From Caballeronia telluris (GTDB lineage Bacteria; Pseudomonadota; Gammaproteobacteria; Burkholderiales; Burkholderiaceae): DNA of 64,000 nucleotides. The stretch lies in the NCBI RefSeq assembly GCF_001544495.1, contig NZ_FCNZ02000010.1, positions 62,001-126,000 of the forward strand. The letters are read 5' to 3'. This document shows, one piece after another, positions 9,686 through 17,143 of this stretch; positions within the stretch are counted from its first letter, which is position 1, and each line of letters begins with the position of its first letter. Below the pieces are notes generated by a model that searched no databases, was not told the DNA's origin, and saw only the letters and a list, made by a program, of their open reading frames with translations. The position numbers were made by a program, and so were the translations under genes.

Positions 9686-11365
9686 GTGAATTCGCGCGCC
9701 GGGTCCCTCGCGCGCCGGTGCAGGCGATTGCCACGGCGCGTCGCAAGCGCCGCCGCGCTCGCGCTCGCGGCAAGCACAGGCGCGCACGCCGCATCCTATC
9801 TCGCGAAGCATTGCGCCGATCTGGAAGGCAAGGAGATGCCGGCGTCGGTGATCGCCCTGCCGACGCGCGGTGCGACCATCTGGTCCGCGTCGGTCGTGAA
9901 GGCCGCCGCGCCGGGCAACCGTAACGGCGAATACTGCCGGATCGTCGGCAGCATCAAGGCGGTGCAGGACAACACGCCCGACATCCGCTTCGAAGTGAAC
10001 CTGCCGAGCCGCTGGAACGGCCGCGCGTTGCAGATGGGCGGCGGCGGCTACAGCGGCGTGCTCGTGAGCGGCACTGAACCGATGCCGTTCGCGCCCGACT
10101 CGACGCCGCTCGCCAAAGGCTACGCGACCTTCGGCTCCGATTCGGGCCACGTCGGCAATTCGGGCCGCGCCGACTTCGCCGCCAACGACGAAGCGATCCT
10201 CAACTTCGGCTTCGGGCACCTGAAGAAAACCCACGACGTCGCGCTCGCGCTCATCCAGCTCGGCTACGGCCGCAGCCCGGAGAAGACCTACTTCGCGGGC
10301 GGCTCGACGGGCGGGCGCGAGGGCTTAACCGTCGCCGAGCGCTATCCGAACGACTACGACGGCGTGATCGCCAACGCGCCGGCCATCAACTTTTCGGGCG
10401 TGCGCCTGATGGGCGTGAAGGTCGGGCAGGCGTCGTATGGCAAGCCCGGCGGCTTCGTCGGGCTCGCGCAGCAGCGGCGCGTGATCGAAACCGTCCTGCA
10501 GGAATGCGACAAGCTCGACAACGCCGCGGACGGCATCGTGAGCAATGTGGAAGCGTGCCGCAAGCTGGAGCCGAAGATCATCGCGGAATTGCGGTGCGCG
10601 AACGGCCAGCGGCCGTCATTGCGCGACAGCTGCCTGTCCGATGCGCAACTCGCCACGCTCGCCACGTTGCGCGACGGGCTGAACCTGCCGTACCTGCTCG
10701 CGTTCGGCGTCGATACCTATCCGGGCTACAACGTCTATCAGGGCGTCGATTTCTCGGGTGTGCTCGGCCTCGGCGATTCGCCGGTGCTCGTGAGCCCGCC
10801 GAGCTTCGCCGTCAACGGCTATCTCTTCGCGCAGGGCGACGCGTACATCAAGCACTTCGTCACGCGCGACCTGAGCTATAACAGCATCGGCTTCGACATC
10901 GCGAATCCGGGGCGCTACCGGCAGCGGCTGATGGCGCTTTCGGCGACCGTCGGCGCGATGAACACAGATCTCACCGGGTTCATCGCGCGCGGCGGCAAGC
11001 TGATCGCGATGCACGGTCTCGCCGACGAAGTCATCAGCCCGAACCAGACGATCACGTTCTACCGGCTGCTCGTCGACCGCTTCACGCAGGACGGCGTCGA
11101 TGCGTTCATGCGCCTCTATATGGTGCCGGGCTTTCAGCACGGCAACGGCGTGTTCATCCCGGCATGGGACGAACTCGGCGCGCTCGACCGCTGGGTCACG
11201 GACGGCATCGCCCCCGAAACGCTCGTCGGCACCGACATCGCGCCGGCGACCAACGGTCGCTCCCGGCCGATGTGTCGTTATCCTGCGTATCCGCGCTACA
11301 TCGGCAAGGGCAGCGTCGACAACGCGGCGAACTTCCGCTGCGTTTATGCCGACGTGCGTCCGTGA
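9686..11365 (+). CDS. Tannase/feruloyl esterase family protein, exported
   Basis: A 559-residue alpha/beta-hydrolase of the tannase family, with an Arg-rich N-terminus and hydrophobic stretch (about residues 19-36) that reads as a signal peptide. The nucleophile elbow is FAGGSTGGREG (Ser207), the acid is Asp447 in HGLADEVI, and the base is His485 in VPGFQHGNG. In the characterised family members a cysteine precedes the serine and another follows the histidine, and these form a disulfide; here both positions are glycine. A lid-type insertion with other cysteines (for example near residues 274, 291, 304 and 316) remains. It probably hydrolyses a phenolic or aliphatic ester outside the cytoplasm. 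Translation starts at GTG; no clear ribosome site was seen, so the true start may differ. Confidence 0.85.
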   Translation: MNSRAGSLARRCRRLPRRVASAAALALAASTGAHAASYLAKHCADLEGKEMPASVIALPTRGATIWSASVVKAAAPGNRNGEYCRIVGSIKAVQDNTPDIRFEVNLPSRWNGRALQMGGGGYSGVLVSGTEPMPFAPDSTPLAKGYATFGSDSGHVGNSGRADFAANDEAILNFGFGHLKKTHDVALALIQLGYGRSPEKTYFAGGSTGGREGLTVAERYPNDYDGVIANAPAINFSGVRLMGVKVGQASYGKPGGFVGLAQQRRVIETVLQECDKLDNAADGIVSNVEACRKLEPKIIAELRCANGQRPSLRDSCLSDAQLATLATLRDGLNLPYLLAFGVDTYPGYNVYQGVDFSGVLGLGDSPVLVSPPSFAVNGYLFAQGDAYIKHFVTRDLSYNSIGFDIANPGRYRQRLMALSATVGAMNTDLTGFIARGGKLIAMHGLADEVISPNQTITFYRLLVDRFTQDGVDAFMRLYMVPGFQHGNGVFIPAWDELGALDRWVTDGIAPETLVGTDIAPATNGRSRPMCRYPAYPRYIGKGSVDNAANFRCVYADVRP

Positions 11366-11405
11366 AGTGAGTCCCTGATGTGTGCCCCTGAAGCGAGCCT
11401 CTGAG

Positions 11406-11768
11406 TCAGAACGCACTGGCGTTGCTGCTACGAGCGATGCGCGGCCAGATCCGCGCGAGCCAGCGGCCGGCTTGCGTCAGGCCGGTGCGCCGGTAAGTCG
11501 TGAGCGACGCCTCGATCGGCCGCTCCGGATCCGACGACACCCACACCCGCTCGCCGCGCGCGAGCAGCGCGACATCGCCCGGCAAGAGCCAATAGCCGTA
11601 GAGATCGCCTTCGCGCGTGAGCCAGAGCGCCGCTTCGTCGACGCGCAATTCGGCATCGCGCGGGAGCCGCCATGACAGCGTCTGGCGCGGCTGTACCTCG
11701 AAATACTCGACGACCCGCGCCTTCGAACCACGCCTTGCGTGGGTGACTTGGCTGAGAACTTCGTTCAT
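11406..11768 (-). CDS. DUF2917 domain protein
   Basis: A 120-residue soluble protein. It carries a small cupin-like beta domain: VVEYFEVQPRQTLSWRLPRD, then VDEAALWLTREGDLYGYWLLPGDVALLARGERVWVSS. This matches the DUF2917 family common in Burkholderiales, whose function is unknown. The start follows a GGAGAAGAG ribosome site. It converges on the tannase-family gene, leaving a 40-bp gap. A strong minus-strand promoter and a terminator lie upstream, so its leader may be attenuated. Confidence 0.8.
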   Translation of the reverse strand: MNEVLSQVTHARRGSKARVVEYFEVQPRQTLSWRLPRDAELRVDEAALWLTREGDLYGYWLLPGDVALLARGERVWVSSDPERPIEASLTTYRRTGLTQAGRWLARIWPRIARSSNASAF

Positions 11769-11820
11769 TGCTCTTCTCCACTAGTGAGCCGAAGAAGACG
11801 GAGCCGCACGCGCAAAACAA

Positions 11821-11846
11821 AAGGCCCCGTCTTTCGGCGGGGCCTT
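11821..11846 (-). terminator. Intrinsic terminator upstream of the DUF2917 gene, minus strand
   Basis: Read on the minus strand, an AAGGCCCC / GGGGCCTT stem is followed by TTTGTTTTG. It lies about 50 bp before the DUF2917 start codon rather than after any gene. It therefore ends a short untranslated transcript or acts as an attenuator. Confidence 0.75.
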
Positions 11847-11964
11847 CGGAAAACGAATCGGTTTGCTCGAGTCTTGCTAGCGCACGCGTTCCCCCGATGA
11901 CCCGCCAGTGGCGATCATTGGGATATTAATCGGGACGATGGAGAGAAGGCGGCTTGCGTGCATG
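11821..11964 (-). ncRNA. Candidate small RNA or attenuated leader (about 145 nt)
   Basis: No protein-coding frame explains this stretch. A near-consensus promoter on the minus strand points at it, and an intrinsic terminator ends it. In the middle, CCCGAT and ATCGGGG arms can enclose an inner hairpin with TGA/TCA and CGCC/GGCG pairing around an ACT loop, so the RNA is predicted to be structured. It is either a free-standing small RNA or a 5' leader controlling read-through into DUF2917. I could not match it to a named RNA family; 6S RNA was considered but not supported. Confidence 0.5.
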
Positions 11965-11970
11965 CGACAG

Positions 11971-12000
11971 AGTATGCGGGCGCACCGCTTTCGCTGTCAA
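11971..12000 (-). promoter_or_regulatory. Near-consensus sigma-70 promoter
   Basis: On the minus strand TTGACA (12000-11995) is followed after 18 bp by CATACT (11976-11971). The -35 element is a perfect match and the -10 element matches at four of six positions. The predicted start site is near 11964. Confidence 0.6.
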
Positions 12001-12069
12001 TAACGAGATGACGCAACGAAGCGGGTCGCTCGTCCGCATTCAATCGCAGCGCTAATTGAGGCAGCGGAT

Positions 12070-12103
12070 AAAAAAATGCCCGGGCTGAAGAGCCCGGGCA
12101 TTT
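12070..12103 (-). terminator. Rho-independent terminator of the lipoprotein gene
   Basis: On the minus strand, AAATGCCCGGGCT / AGCCCGGGCATTT forms a 13-bp perfect stem with a CTTC loop. A run of T residues follows. It lies about 40 bp after the stop codon. Confidence 0.9.
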
Positions 12104-12140
12104 CGTGAAGCCGTCGTGTTGCGTTCGGCCTGACGCGCGC

Positions 12141-14075
12141 TCAGCTTCCGACGTAGCCGGCTGGCTTGGTCGCGTTGTTCTTCGCGATGCTGGCGTTGCC
12201 GGACACCACGTACTGCGGCATCTCGGTGAGCGTCAGCGTGACGGTGCCGTTCGTGTAGGTCGCGTTCGAGACATTGCCCATCGCGTCGATCAACTGGACC
12301 GTGCCGCTCGTGCCCGGCGCATCGACGCTCAACTGGTACGCCTTGCTGTAGGTCGCGCTGAAGCCGACGCTCGCGTCCCACACGGCGTTGTTGTGCGTCC
12401 AGAGCGCGGTGATCACCTTGCCGCCGCCCAGTTGCTGGAACGAGTAAGCGTACACGCCCGACGGCGTGCCCTTGACGGGGCCGAGCGTCGTCGTGCCGTC
12501 GAGGACGCGGGTCATCGCGGCGACGGTCATCGCGGCGGGCTTCGGGCTGATGTTCTGCGTGCCGAACGCGGCCTCCGGATTATCGAGGTCGAAGAACGTG
12601 CCGTAGCCGACTTCACCCGGGAAGTCCGGACCGAAGAACACGTAGGTCTGGTCCGCGCCTTCGCCGAGCATGATGAGGTGCGTGCGCGCCACGACCGCGC
12701 TCTGCGCGAAGAGGATGTTCGAGCTCGGATAGTTCGGGCCGTAGCTCGAACCGAGGTCATAGCTGATGCCCGTCTCGGTCACGAAGAGCTTCATGCCCGG
12801 CTTGTACTGCGCGTTCATTTCCTCGCGCAGCGCACGGATTTCGTTCGGCAGCGAGTTCGCGGCATCGGCGGAATTCGCGTCGGTGTGGTGACGCTCCGGC
12901 GGATGCGAAGGCGACGTCCCCGCGTCGTAGTAGCCGTGCGTCGCCACACCGTCGATGTAGTTCGCGAAGCCGAGCGGCGCGAGGCGCTTCAGGCGCTCGG
13001 TCGTGAGCGACGGGAACGGCTCGGCCGGGCCCATCACGACGGCCTTCGGGTCCTTCGAATGCAGGCCCTGATACACGGCCTTGTAGAGCGCGACGAAGTT
13101 CGCGTCCGTGTCCTTCCACAGGATGTACGGCTCCCACGTCACCTGATAGTAGTTCGCCGACTGCTGCGGGAAATAGCGCGCGCGGATCGCTTCGGTCTCG
13201 GCGCCGACGCGGCCCATGTAGTTCGCGTAGTAGTTCAGGTCGGCGGGCGCGTAGCCGTAGTCCGGCGACAGGCCGTGGCCGCTCGCCCAGGCCGGAATGC
13301 CGTCGAGGCGCACGAGGCGCATCACCTTGCCCGACGTGAAGGTCGGATCGAGGTTGTTCATCGCCGAGGTGAACGAGTTGCGGCCGCTCGGCTCCATCAC
13401 GGCCATCTGGCGGTCGTCGATGTTCCAGGTGATGCCGAGCGCGGCGAGCATCGCGGCGTTGCCGTTGAAGCCCTGCATGCCGAAGCGATGCTGGTCCTGG
13501 TTCGCGTAGGTCACGGCGGGCAGCGTGCTGGCGAGGTTCGGCAGCACGCCGAAGCTCGCGAAGCCGTTCGGGCGCGTGCCCGCGGTCTCGACCTGGCCGC
13601 CCGCCTTTTGCAGCGTGCCCGTCAGCGCGAAGAAGCCCGCGAGCGTGGACGTGCAGGTGAGGGTGGTCGTCGTCGCGGCGGCCGGCACGGCGAAGCTGCC
13701 GCTCGCGACCACCTTGCTGTACGTGTTGTAGATCGCCCATTTGAAGGTGTCGGCCGCGCCCGGACGCGTCGTGTACGTGACCTTGAACGGACTGCCGGCG
13801 GGATAGAGCCGCGTGGCATCGGCGCTCGGGCTGTCGGCGGTGATTTTCGCGCCACCGGACTGCGCAGGCGACGCCGACGGCGACACGCACGAGATCGTCG
13901 GGTTCACGGCGGCGTTGGCGGTCGCCTTCACGTCGGCGGCATTATTTGCGCCGGCACTGTTCTGCGCGTTCGCGGTTGCGGCGACATTCGCGCTGTCGGA
14001 ATCGCCGCCACATCCGGCGAGTGCACCCGCCAAAGCGATGGCGAGCGAAGAAAGAACGAAAGGATTATTTTTCAT
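12141..14075 (-). CDS. Surface lipoprotein with clan GH-A glycosidase-like domain
   Basis: A 644-residue lipoprotein. The signal peptide MKNNPFVLSSLAIALAGALAGC ends in a lipobox with Cys22. A Thr/Ala-rich linker and a small beta-sandwich region (about 60-165) follow. A TIM-barrel-like domain then spans about 170-520, ending in a beta-rich tail. The barrel shows TWEPYILW with Glu315 and LFVTETG with Glu434, matching the acid/base and nucleophile placement of clan GH-A hydrolases (GH5/GH39-like). The substrate is unknown; it may act on a polysaccharide at the cell surface. It has no sugar-transport neighbours. The start was chosen at the lipoprotein signal; codons upstream to 14360 look random. 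Confidence 0.7.
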   Translation of the reverse strand: MKNNPFVLSSLAIALAGALAGCGGDSDSANVAATANAQNSAGANNAADVKATANAAVNPTISCVSPSASPAQSGGAKITADSPSADATRLYPAGSPFKVTYTTRPGAADTFKWAIYNTYSKVVASGSFAVPAAATTTTLTCTSTLAGFFALTGTLQKAGGQVETAGTRPNGFASFGVLPNLASTLPAVTYANQDQHRFGMQGFNGNAAMLAALGITWNIDDRQMAVMEPSGRNSFTSAMNNLDPTFTSGKVMRLVRLDGIPAWASGHGLSPDYGYAPADLNYYANYMGRVGAETEAIRARYFPQQSANYYQVTWEPYILWKDTDANFVALYKAVYQGLHSKDPKAVVMGPAEPFPSLTTERLKRLAPLGFANYIDGVATHGYYDAGTSPSHPPERHHTDANSADAANSLPNEIRALREEMNAQYKPGMKLFVTETGISYDLGSSYGPNYPSSNILFAQSAVVARTHLIMLGEGADQTYVFFGPDFPGEVGYGTFFDLDNPEAAFGTQNISPKPAAMTVAAMTRVLDGTTTLGPVKGTPSGVYAYSFQQLGGGKVITALWTHNNAVWDASVGFSATYSKAYQLSVDAPGTSGTVQLIDAMGNVSNATYTNGTVTLTLTEMPQYVVSGNASIAKNNATKPAGYVGS

Positions 14076-14538
14076 CGGTGATCGAAACGAACGTGAACCG
14101 GCGCGCGACGAACGTAGCGCCCGGCGACGCACAGCGTCGGGATTCAGTGCAGGCGCGGAATCGCGTTCGTGAAGAACGTCGACGGCCGGCATGGCGAGGA
14201 CCGTTGGCGCGGCGATCAGGCTGCAAGACAGCCTGGAAGCCAGTGCGCGAACGATGGCGGTGCCGCCCGTGGGACGGCTGGGGTCCGGTTCAGCGTCGCC
14301 TCGCGACTTCGCGAAGACGTATTTCTGACCGATGCAGTCGGACGATGCGGTAAAAAACATCCGGCTTGGGCGGAATAGTACTAATAAACGCCCGTAACAG
14401 TGCGTAAAAGGCCGTAACTAGTCGTAACGTATGATAAATAATTTAATCGTCTGAATAAACGCAGAGGCCCGGTAGTATTGCCTGCACGCGCGCGCCGGGG
14501 TACCTTGGGACCCGGCAAATTTTTTCTGGAGGTTGTTC
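14076..14538. other. Intergenic region with four phased CGTAAM boxes
   Basis: This 463-bp region between divergent genes holds no convincing gene. Its right half is unusually AT-rich. Boxes CGTAAC, CGTAAA, CGTAAC and CGTAAC begin at 14393, 14403, 14413 and 14423, spaced exactly 10 bp. They are followed by a TATGATAAATAAT stretch that could serve as a -10 region for the rightward gene. Phased 5-6-bp direct repeats are typical of OmpR/PhoB-type response regulators. No regulator of that class lies in the window. Confidence 0.5.
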
Positions 14539-14892
14539 GTGGCTTACACGCTTTTGATCGTCGAACCGCGCGAACAACGCGGTCAGCGCACGGAAGAAGA
14601 GGGCCGGGCCGTCTATGGACGCATGCTCGAATTCGCCGGGAAACTGCAGGCGCGCGGCGTCCTGCGTGCAGCTGAGTCGCTCGCGTCGGACAAGGACGGT
14701 GTGCGCCTGCAGAAGCGCGACGGCGAGTCGAGACTCGTCGACGGCCCGTTCGCGGAGGCAAAGGAGATGATCGGCGGATTTTTCCTGCTCGACGTCGACA
14801 CGCGCGACGAAGCGGTAGCGATTGCCGCCGAATGCCCGGCTGCGGAGTGGTGCACCGTCGAAGTCCGCAAAGTCGGGCCGTGCTTCACCTGA
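14539..14892 (+). CDS. YCII/DGPF domain protein
   Basis: A 117-residue ferredoxin-fold protein of the YCII-related family. The signature RLVDGPFAEAKEMIGGFFLLDVDT contains the DGPF motif found in proteins linked to ECF42-group sigma factors. Translation probably starts at GTG, because a GGAGG site lies 6 bp upstream; the TTG two codons earlier is too close to that site. It heads a module with a decayed SRPBCC gene, a VOC protein and the sigma factor. Family members are likely enzymes or ligand-binding proteins of unknown substrate. Confidence 0.88.
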   Translation: MAYTLLIVEPREQRGQRTEEEGRAVYGRMLEFAGKLQARGVLRAAESLASDKDGVRLQKRDGESRLVDGPFAEAKEMIGGFFLLDVDTRDEAVAIAAECPAAEWCTVEVRKVGPCFT

Positions 14893-14990
14893 GACGGGCG
14901 GAGGTTCGAGCCGGTAATTTTGATGCGGCGTGTCGATTCGAACTGGCCTCGAACGTTGTGAGGACATGAGGCCGCGAGAGTCGCCGCGGC

Positions 14991-15151
14991 ATGAAGCCCG
15001 AAGGCGACGCAACGCGCGTCGAGTGGTCGATGCACGACCCGGCGCCGTTCGTCACGAAACTGATGCAGGCTCCCTCGATCATGGATCGCATGGTCGGAAA
15101 GATTTCGAAGACGGCCTGAACAACTTGAAAACGCTCGCCGAAGCGCACTGA
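14991..15151 (+). pseudogene. Decayed SRPBCC (polyketide-cyclase-like) gene, C-terminal remnant
   Basis: The codons from 14991 encode MKPEGDATRVEWSMHDPAP and continue to MDRMVGK. The frame then shifts by one base (an AAGGAT-type sequence reduced to AAGAT) and resumes as DFEDGLNNLKTLAEAH before a stop. This is the typical C-terminal end of SRPBCC proteins that accompany YCII and VOC genes near ECF sigma factors. Upstream, FELASNVV-like codons at about 14935-14960 look like further remnants, but the N-terminal half is missing. No function is expected. Confidence 0.75.
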
Positions 15152-15179
15152 AGCGCTTACCAACCGGAGACTGACCGCC

Positions 15180-15578
15180 ATGCATAAGCAGATTTTCGTG
15201 AACCTGCCCGTCAAGGACCTCAAGCGTTCGATGACCTTCTTCAAGGCGCTCGGCCTGAGCTTCGATCCGCAGTTCACCAACGACAAGGGCGCGTGCCTCG
15301 TCATCGGCGAGAACATTTTCGCGATGCTGCTCGTCGAGGATTTCTTCCAGGGCTTCACGTCGAAGGCGATCGTCGATGCCGAGCAGAGCACCGAAGTGCT
15401 CGTGTGCCTGTCGTGCGAGAGCCGTGCCGAAGTGGACGACCTCGTCGCCAAGGCCGTCGCGGCGGGCGGGCGCGCGCCGCGGCCGCCGCTGGATCACGGC
15501 TTCATGTACGGACACGGCTTCGAGGATCTCGACGGCCACATCTGGGAACTGGTGCACATGGCGCCGGAAGCCGCCTGA
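15180..15578 (+). CDS. VOC family protein (glyoxalase/bleomycin-resistance fold)
   Basis: A 132-residue protein with the paired beta-alpha-beta-beta-beta modules of the vicinal oxygen chelate fold. It starts MHKQIFVNLPVKDLKRSMTFF and ends with GHGFEDLDGHIWELVHM, where the DxDGHxWE motif carries a metal-ligand Glu. It is likely a small metal-dependent enzyme or a binding protein; close relatives are annotated only as VOC proteins. The stop codon is 2 bp from the sigma factor start, so the genes are co-transcribed. A CCGGAG ribosome site precedes the ATG. Confidence 0.88.
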   Translation: MHKQIFVNLPVKDLKRSMTFFKALGLSFDPQFTNDKGACLVIGENIFAMLLVEDFFQGFTSKAIVDAEQSTEVLVCLSCESRAEVDDLVAKAVAAGGRAPRPPLDHGFMYGHGFEDLDGHIWELVHMAPEAA

Positions 15579-15580
15579 AC

Positions 15581-16882
15581 GTGGCGAAGCCAGCGGCGGG
15601 GAGCCAGACCGACAGCGCGAGCGCGACGCATCGCGCGATCGAAGCGGTCTGGCGGATCGAATCGGCGAAGGTGATCGCGGGCGTTGCGCGCATCGTGCGC
15701 GACGTCGCGCTTGCCGAGGAATTCGCGCAGGATGCGCTCGTCGCCGCACTCGAGCGCTGGAGCGAAACGGGCGTGCCCGACAACCCGGGAGCGTGGCTCA
15801 TGACGACAGCGAAGAACCGCGCGTTCGACCGCCTGCGACAGGAGGCGCTGCACGCCCGCAAGCACGAGGAGCTGGGCCGCGAACTCGATGCGCTCGAGAT
15901 GCACGTCGTGCCCGATTTCGTCGATGCGCTCGATGCCGCGCGCGAGGACGACATCGGCGACGACCTGTTGCGGCTCGTCTTTACCGCCTGCCACCCGGTG
16001 CTGTCGCTCGACGCGCGCGTCGCGCTCACGCTGCGCCTGATCGGCGGGCTGACGACGGATGAGATCGCGCGGGCGTTTCTCGTCGCCGAGCCGACGATCG
16101 CGCAGCGCATCGTGCGCGCGAAGCGCACGCTGTCGGCGGCCCGCGTGCCGTTCGAGGTGCCGAAGGCGGATGCGCGCGCGGCGCGGCTGTCGTCGGTGCT
16201 GGAGGTGATCTACCTGATTTTCAACGAAGGCTATTCGGCGACCGCCGGCGACGATCTGCTGCGTCCTGCGCTCTGCGAAGACGCGCTCAGGCTCGGACGC
16301 ATCCTCGCGGGACTCGCGCCAGACGAGAGCGAAGTGCACGGCCTCGTCGCGCTGATGGAGATCCAGGCGTCGCGGATGCGCTCGCGGGTCGACGGAGAAG
16401 GGCGTCCGGTGCTCTTGCCCGACCAGGATCGCAGCCGCTGGGACCCGCTTCTGATCCGGCGCGGGCTCGCGGCGCTCAGGCGCTCGGAAGCGCTCGGCGG
16501 GGCGCGCGGCGTCTACGCGCTGCAGGCCGCGCTCGCCGCGTGCCACGCGCGCGCACCGAGCGCCGACGCCACCGACTGGCCGATGATCGTCGCGCTCTAC
16601 GACGCGCTTCAGCAAGTGGCGCCTTCGCCCGTGGTCGAGTTGAACCGCGCGGTGGCGATCGGCATGGCGTTTGGGCCGCAGGCGGCGCTCGACATCGCCG
16701 ATACGCTCGCGGCACAGCCGACGCTCGCGCACTATCACTGGCTGCCGAGCGTGCGCGCCGATCTGCTTGCGAAACTCGGACGCCGCGACGAAGCGCGCGC
16801 CGAGTTCGAACGTGCTGCCGCGATGACGCGTAACGCACGGGAGCGTGAGTTTTTGCTGGCGCGGGCGCGAGAGATGGGTTGA
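15581..16882 (+). CDS. ECF42-type RNA polymerase sigma factor with C-terminal extension
   Basis: A 433-residue sigma factor, about twice the size of a simple ECF sigma. Region 2 spans about 20-90 (IAGVARIVRDVALAEEFAQD) and region 4 about 125-185 (GGLTTDEIARAFLVAEPTIAQRIVRAKR). A long helical C-terminal extension (200-433) resembles the TPR-like tail of the ECF42 group. This group is characteristically found beside DGPF/YCII proteins, as here, and has no anti-sigma factor. It presumably directs transcription of its own module. Translation begins at GTG 2 bp after the VOC stop codon. Confidence 0.9.
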   Translation: MAKPAAGSQTDSASATHRAIEAVWRIESAKVIAGVARIVRDVALAEEFAQDALVAALERWSETGVPDNPGAWLMTTAKNRAFDRLRQEALHARKHEELGRELDALEMHVVPDFVDALDAAREDDIGDDLLRLVFTACHPVLSLDARVALTLRLIGGLTTDEIARAFLVAEPTIAQRIVRAKRTLSAARVPFEVPKADARAARLSSVLEVIYLIFNEGYSATAGDDLLRPALCEDALRLGRILAGLAPDESEVHGLVALMEIQASRMRSRVDGEGRPVLLPDQDRSRWDPLLIRRGLAALRRSEALGGARGVYALQAALAACHARAPSADATDWPMIVALYDALQQVAPSPVVELNRAVAIGMAFGPQAALDIADTLAAQPTLAHYHWLPSVRADLLAKLGRRDEARAEFERAAAMTRNAREREFLLARAREMG

Positions 16883-17094
16883 AGCGCGTCGAAGGGTTCG
16901 CTGGCGGACGCTGACGCAGAACACGGCTTACGCGTGATTGTGCGAGCGGATTTGGGTGAAGGGACTGGATCTGGGATGGACGGCGCCGGATGGCGAAGAC
17001 CGATTCAGCGCGAGCATCGCGGCGCTTCCTTTTCCCGTTTACGAAAGATGATTTTACATAATCTTAATTATCGCACTTTCTTGTGTAGTGGCTT

Positions 17095-17132
17095 TATAGA
17101 AATGTCGTGTTCCGGCCATTTAGAAATGTCCG
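17095..17132. repeat. Possible IS-end scar: two TAGAAATGTC repeats
   Basis: TAGAAATGTCG at 17097 and TAGAAATGTCC at 17121 are direct repeats 24 bp apart in an AT-rich island (about 17040-17130) inside GC-rich surroundings. Repeated terminal boxes of this form resemble transposase-binding sites at insertion-sequence ends. No transposase remains. The rest of the 16883-17143 gap shows nothing else. Confidence 0.4.
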
Positions 17133-17143
17133 CTTTCGATCGC

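Noticed and set aside
11821..11964. The candidate small RNA considered as 6S RNA
   Set aside because: The closing 5'/3' stem and large central bubble of 6S RNA could not be recognised, and the position is unusual, so no family name is given.
14931..14936. TGTCGA resembling the -35 element I recall for ECF42 promoters
   Set aside because: It lies inside the decayed SRPBCC remnant and no matching CGAC/CGTC element occurs at the right distance. It is not before the YCII gene.
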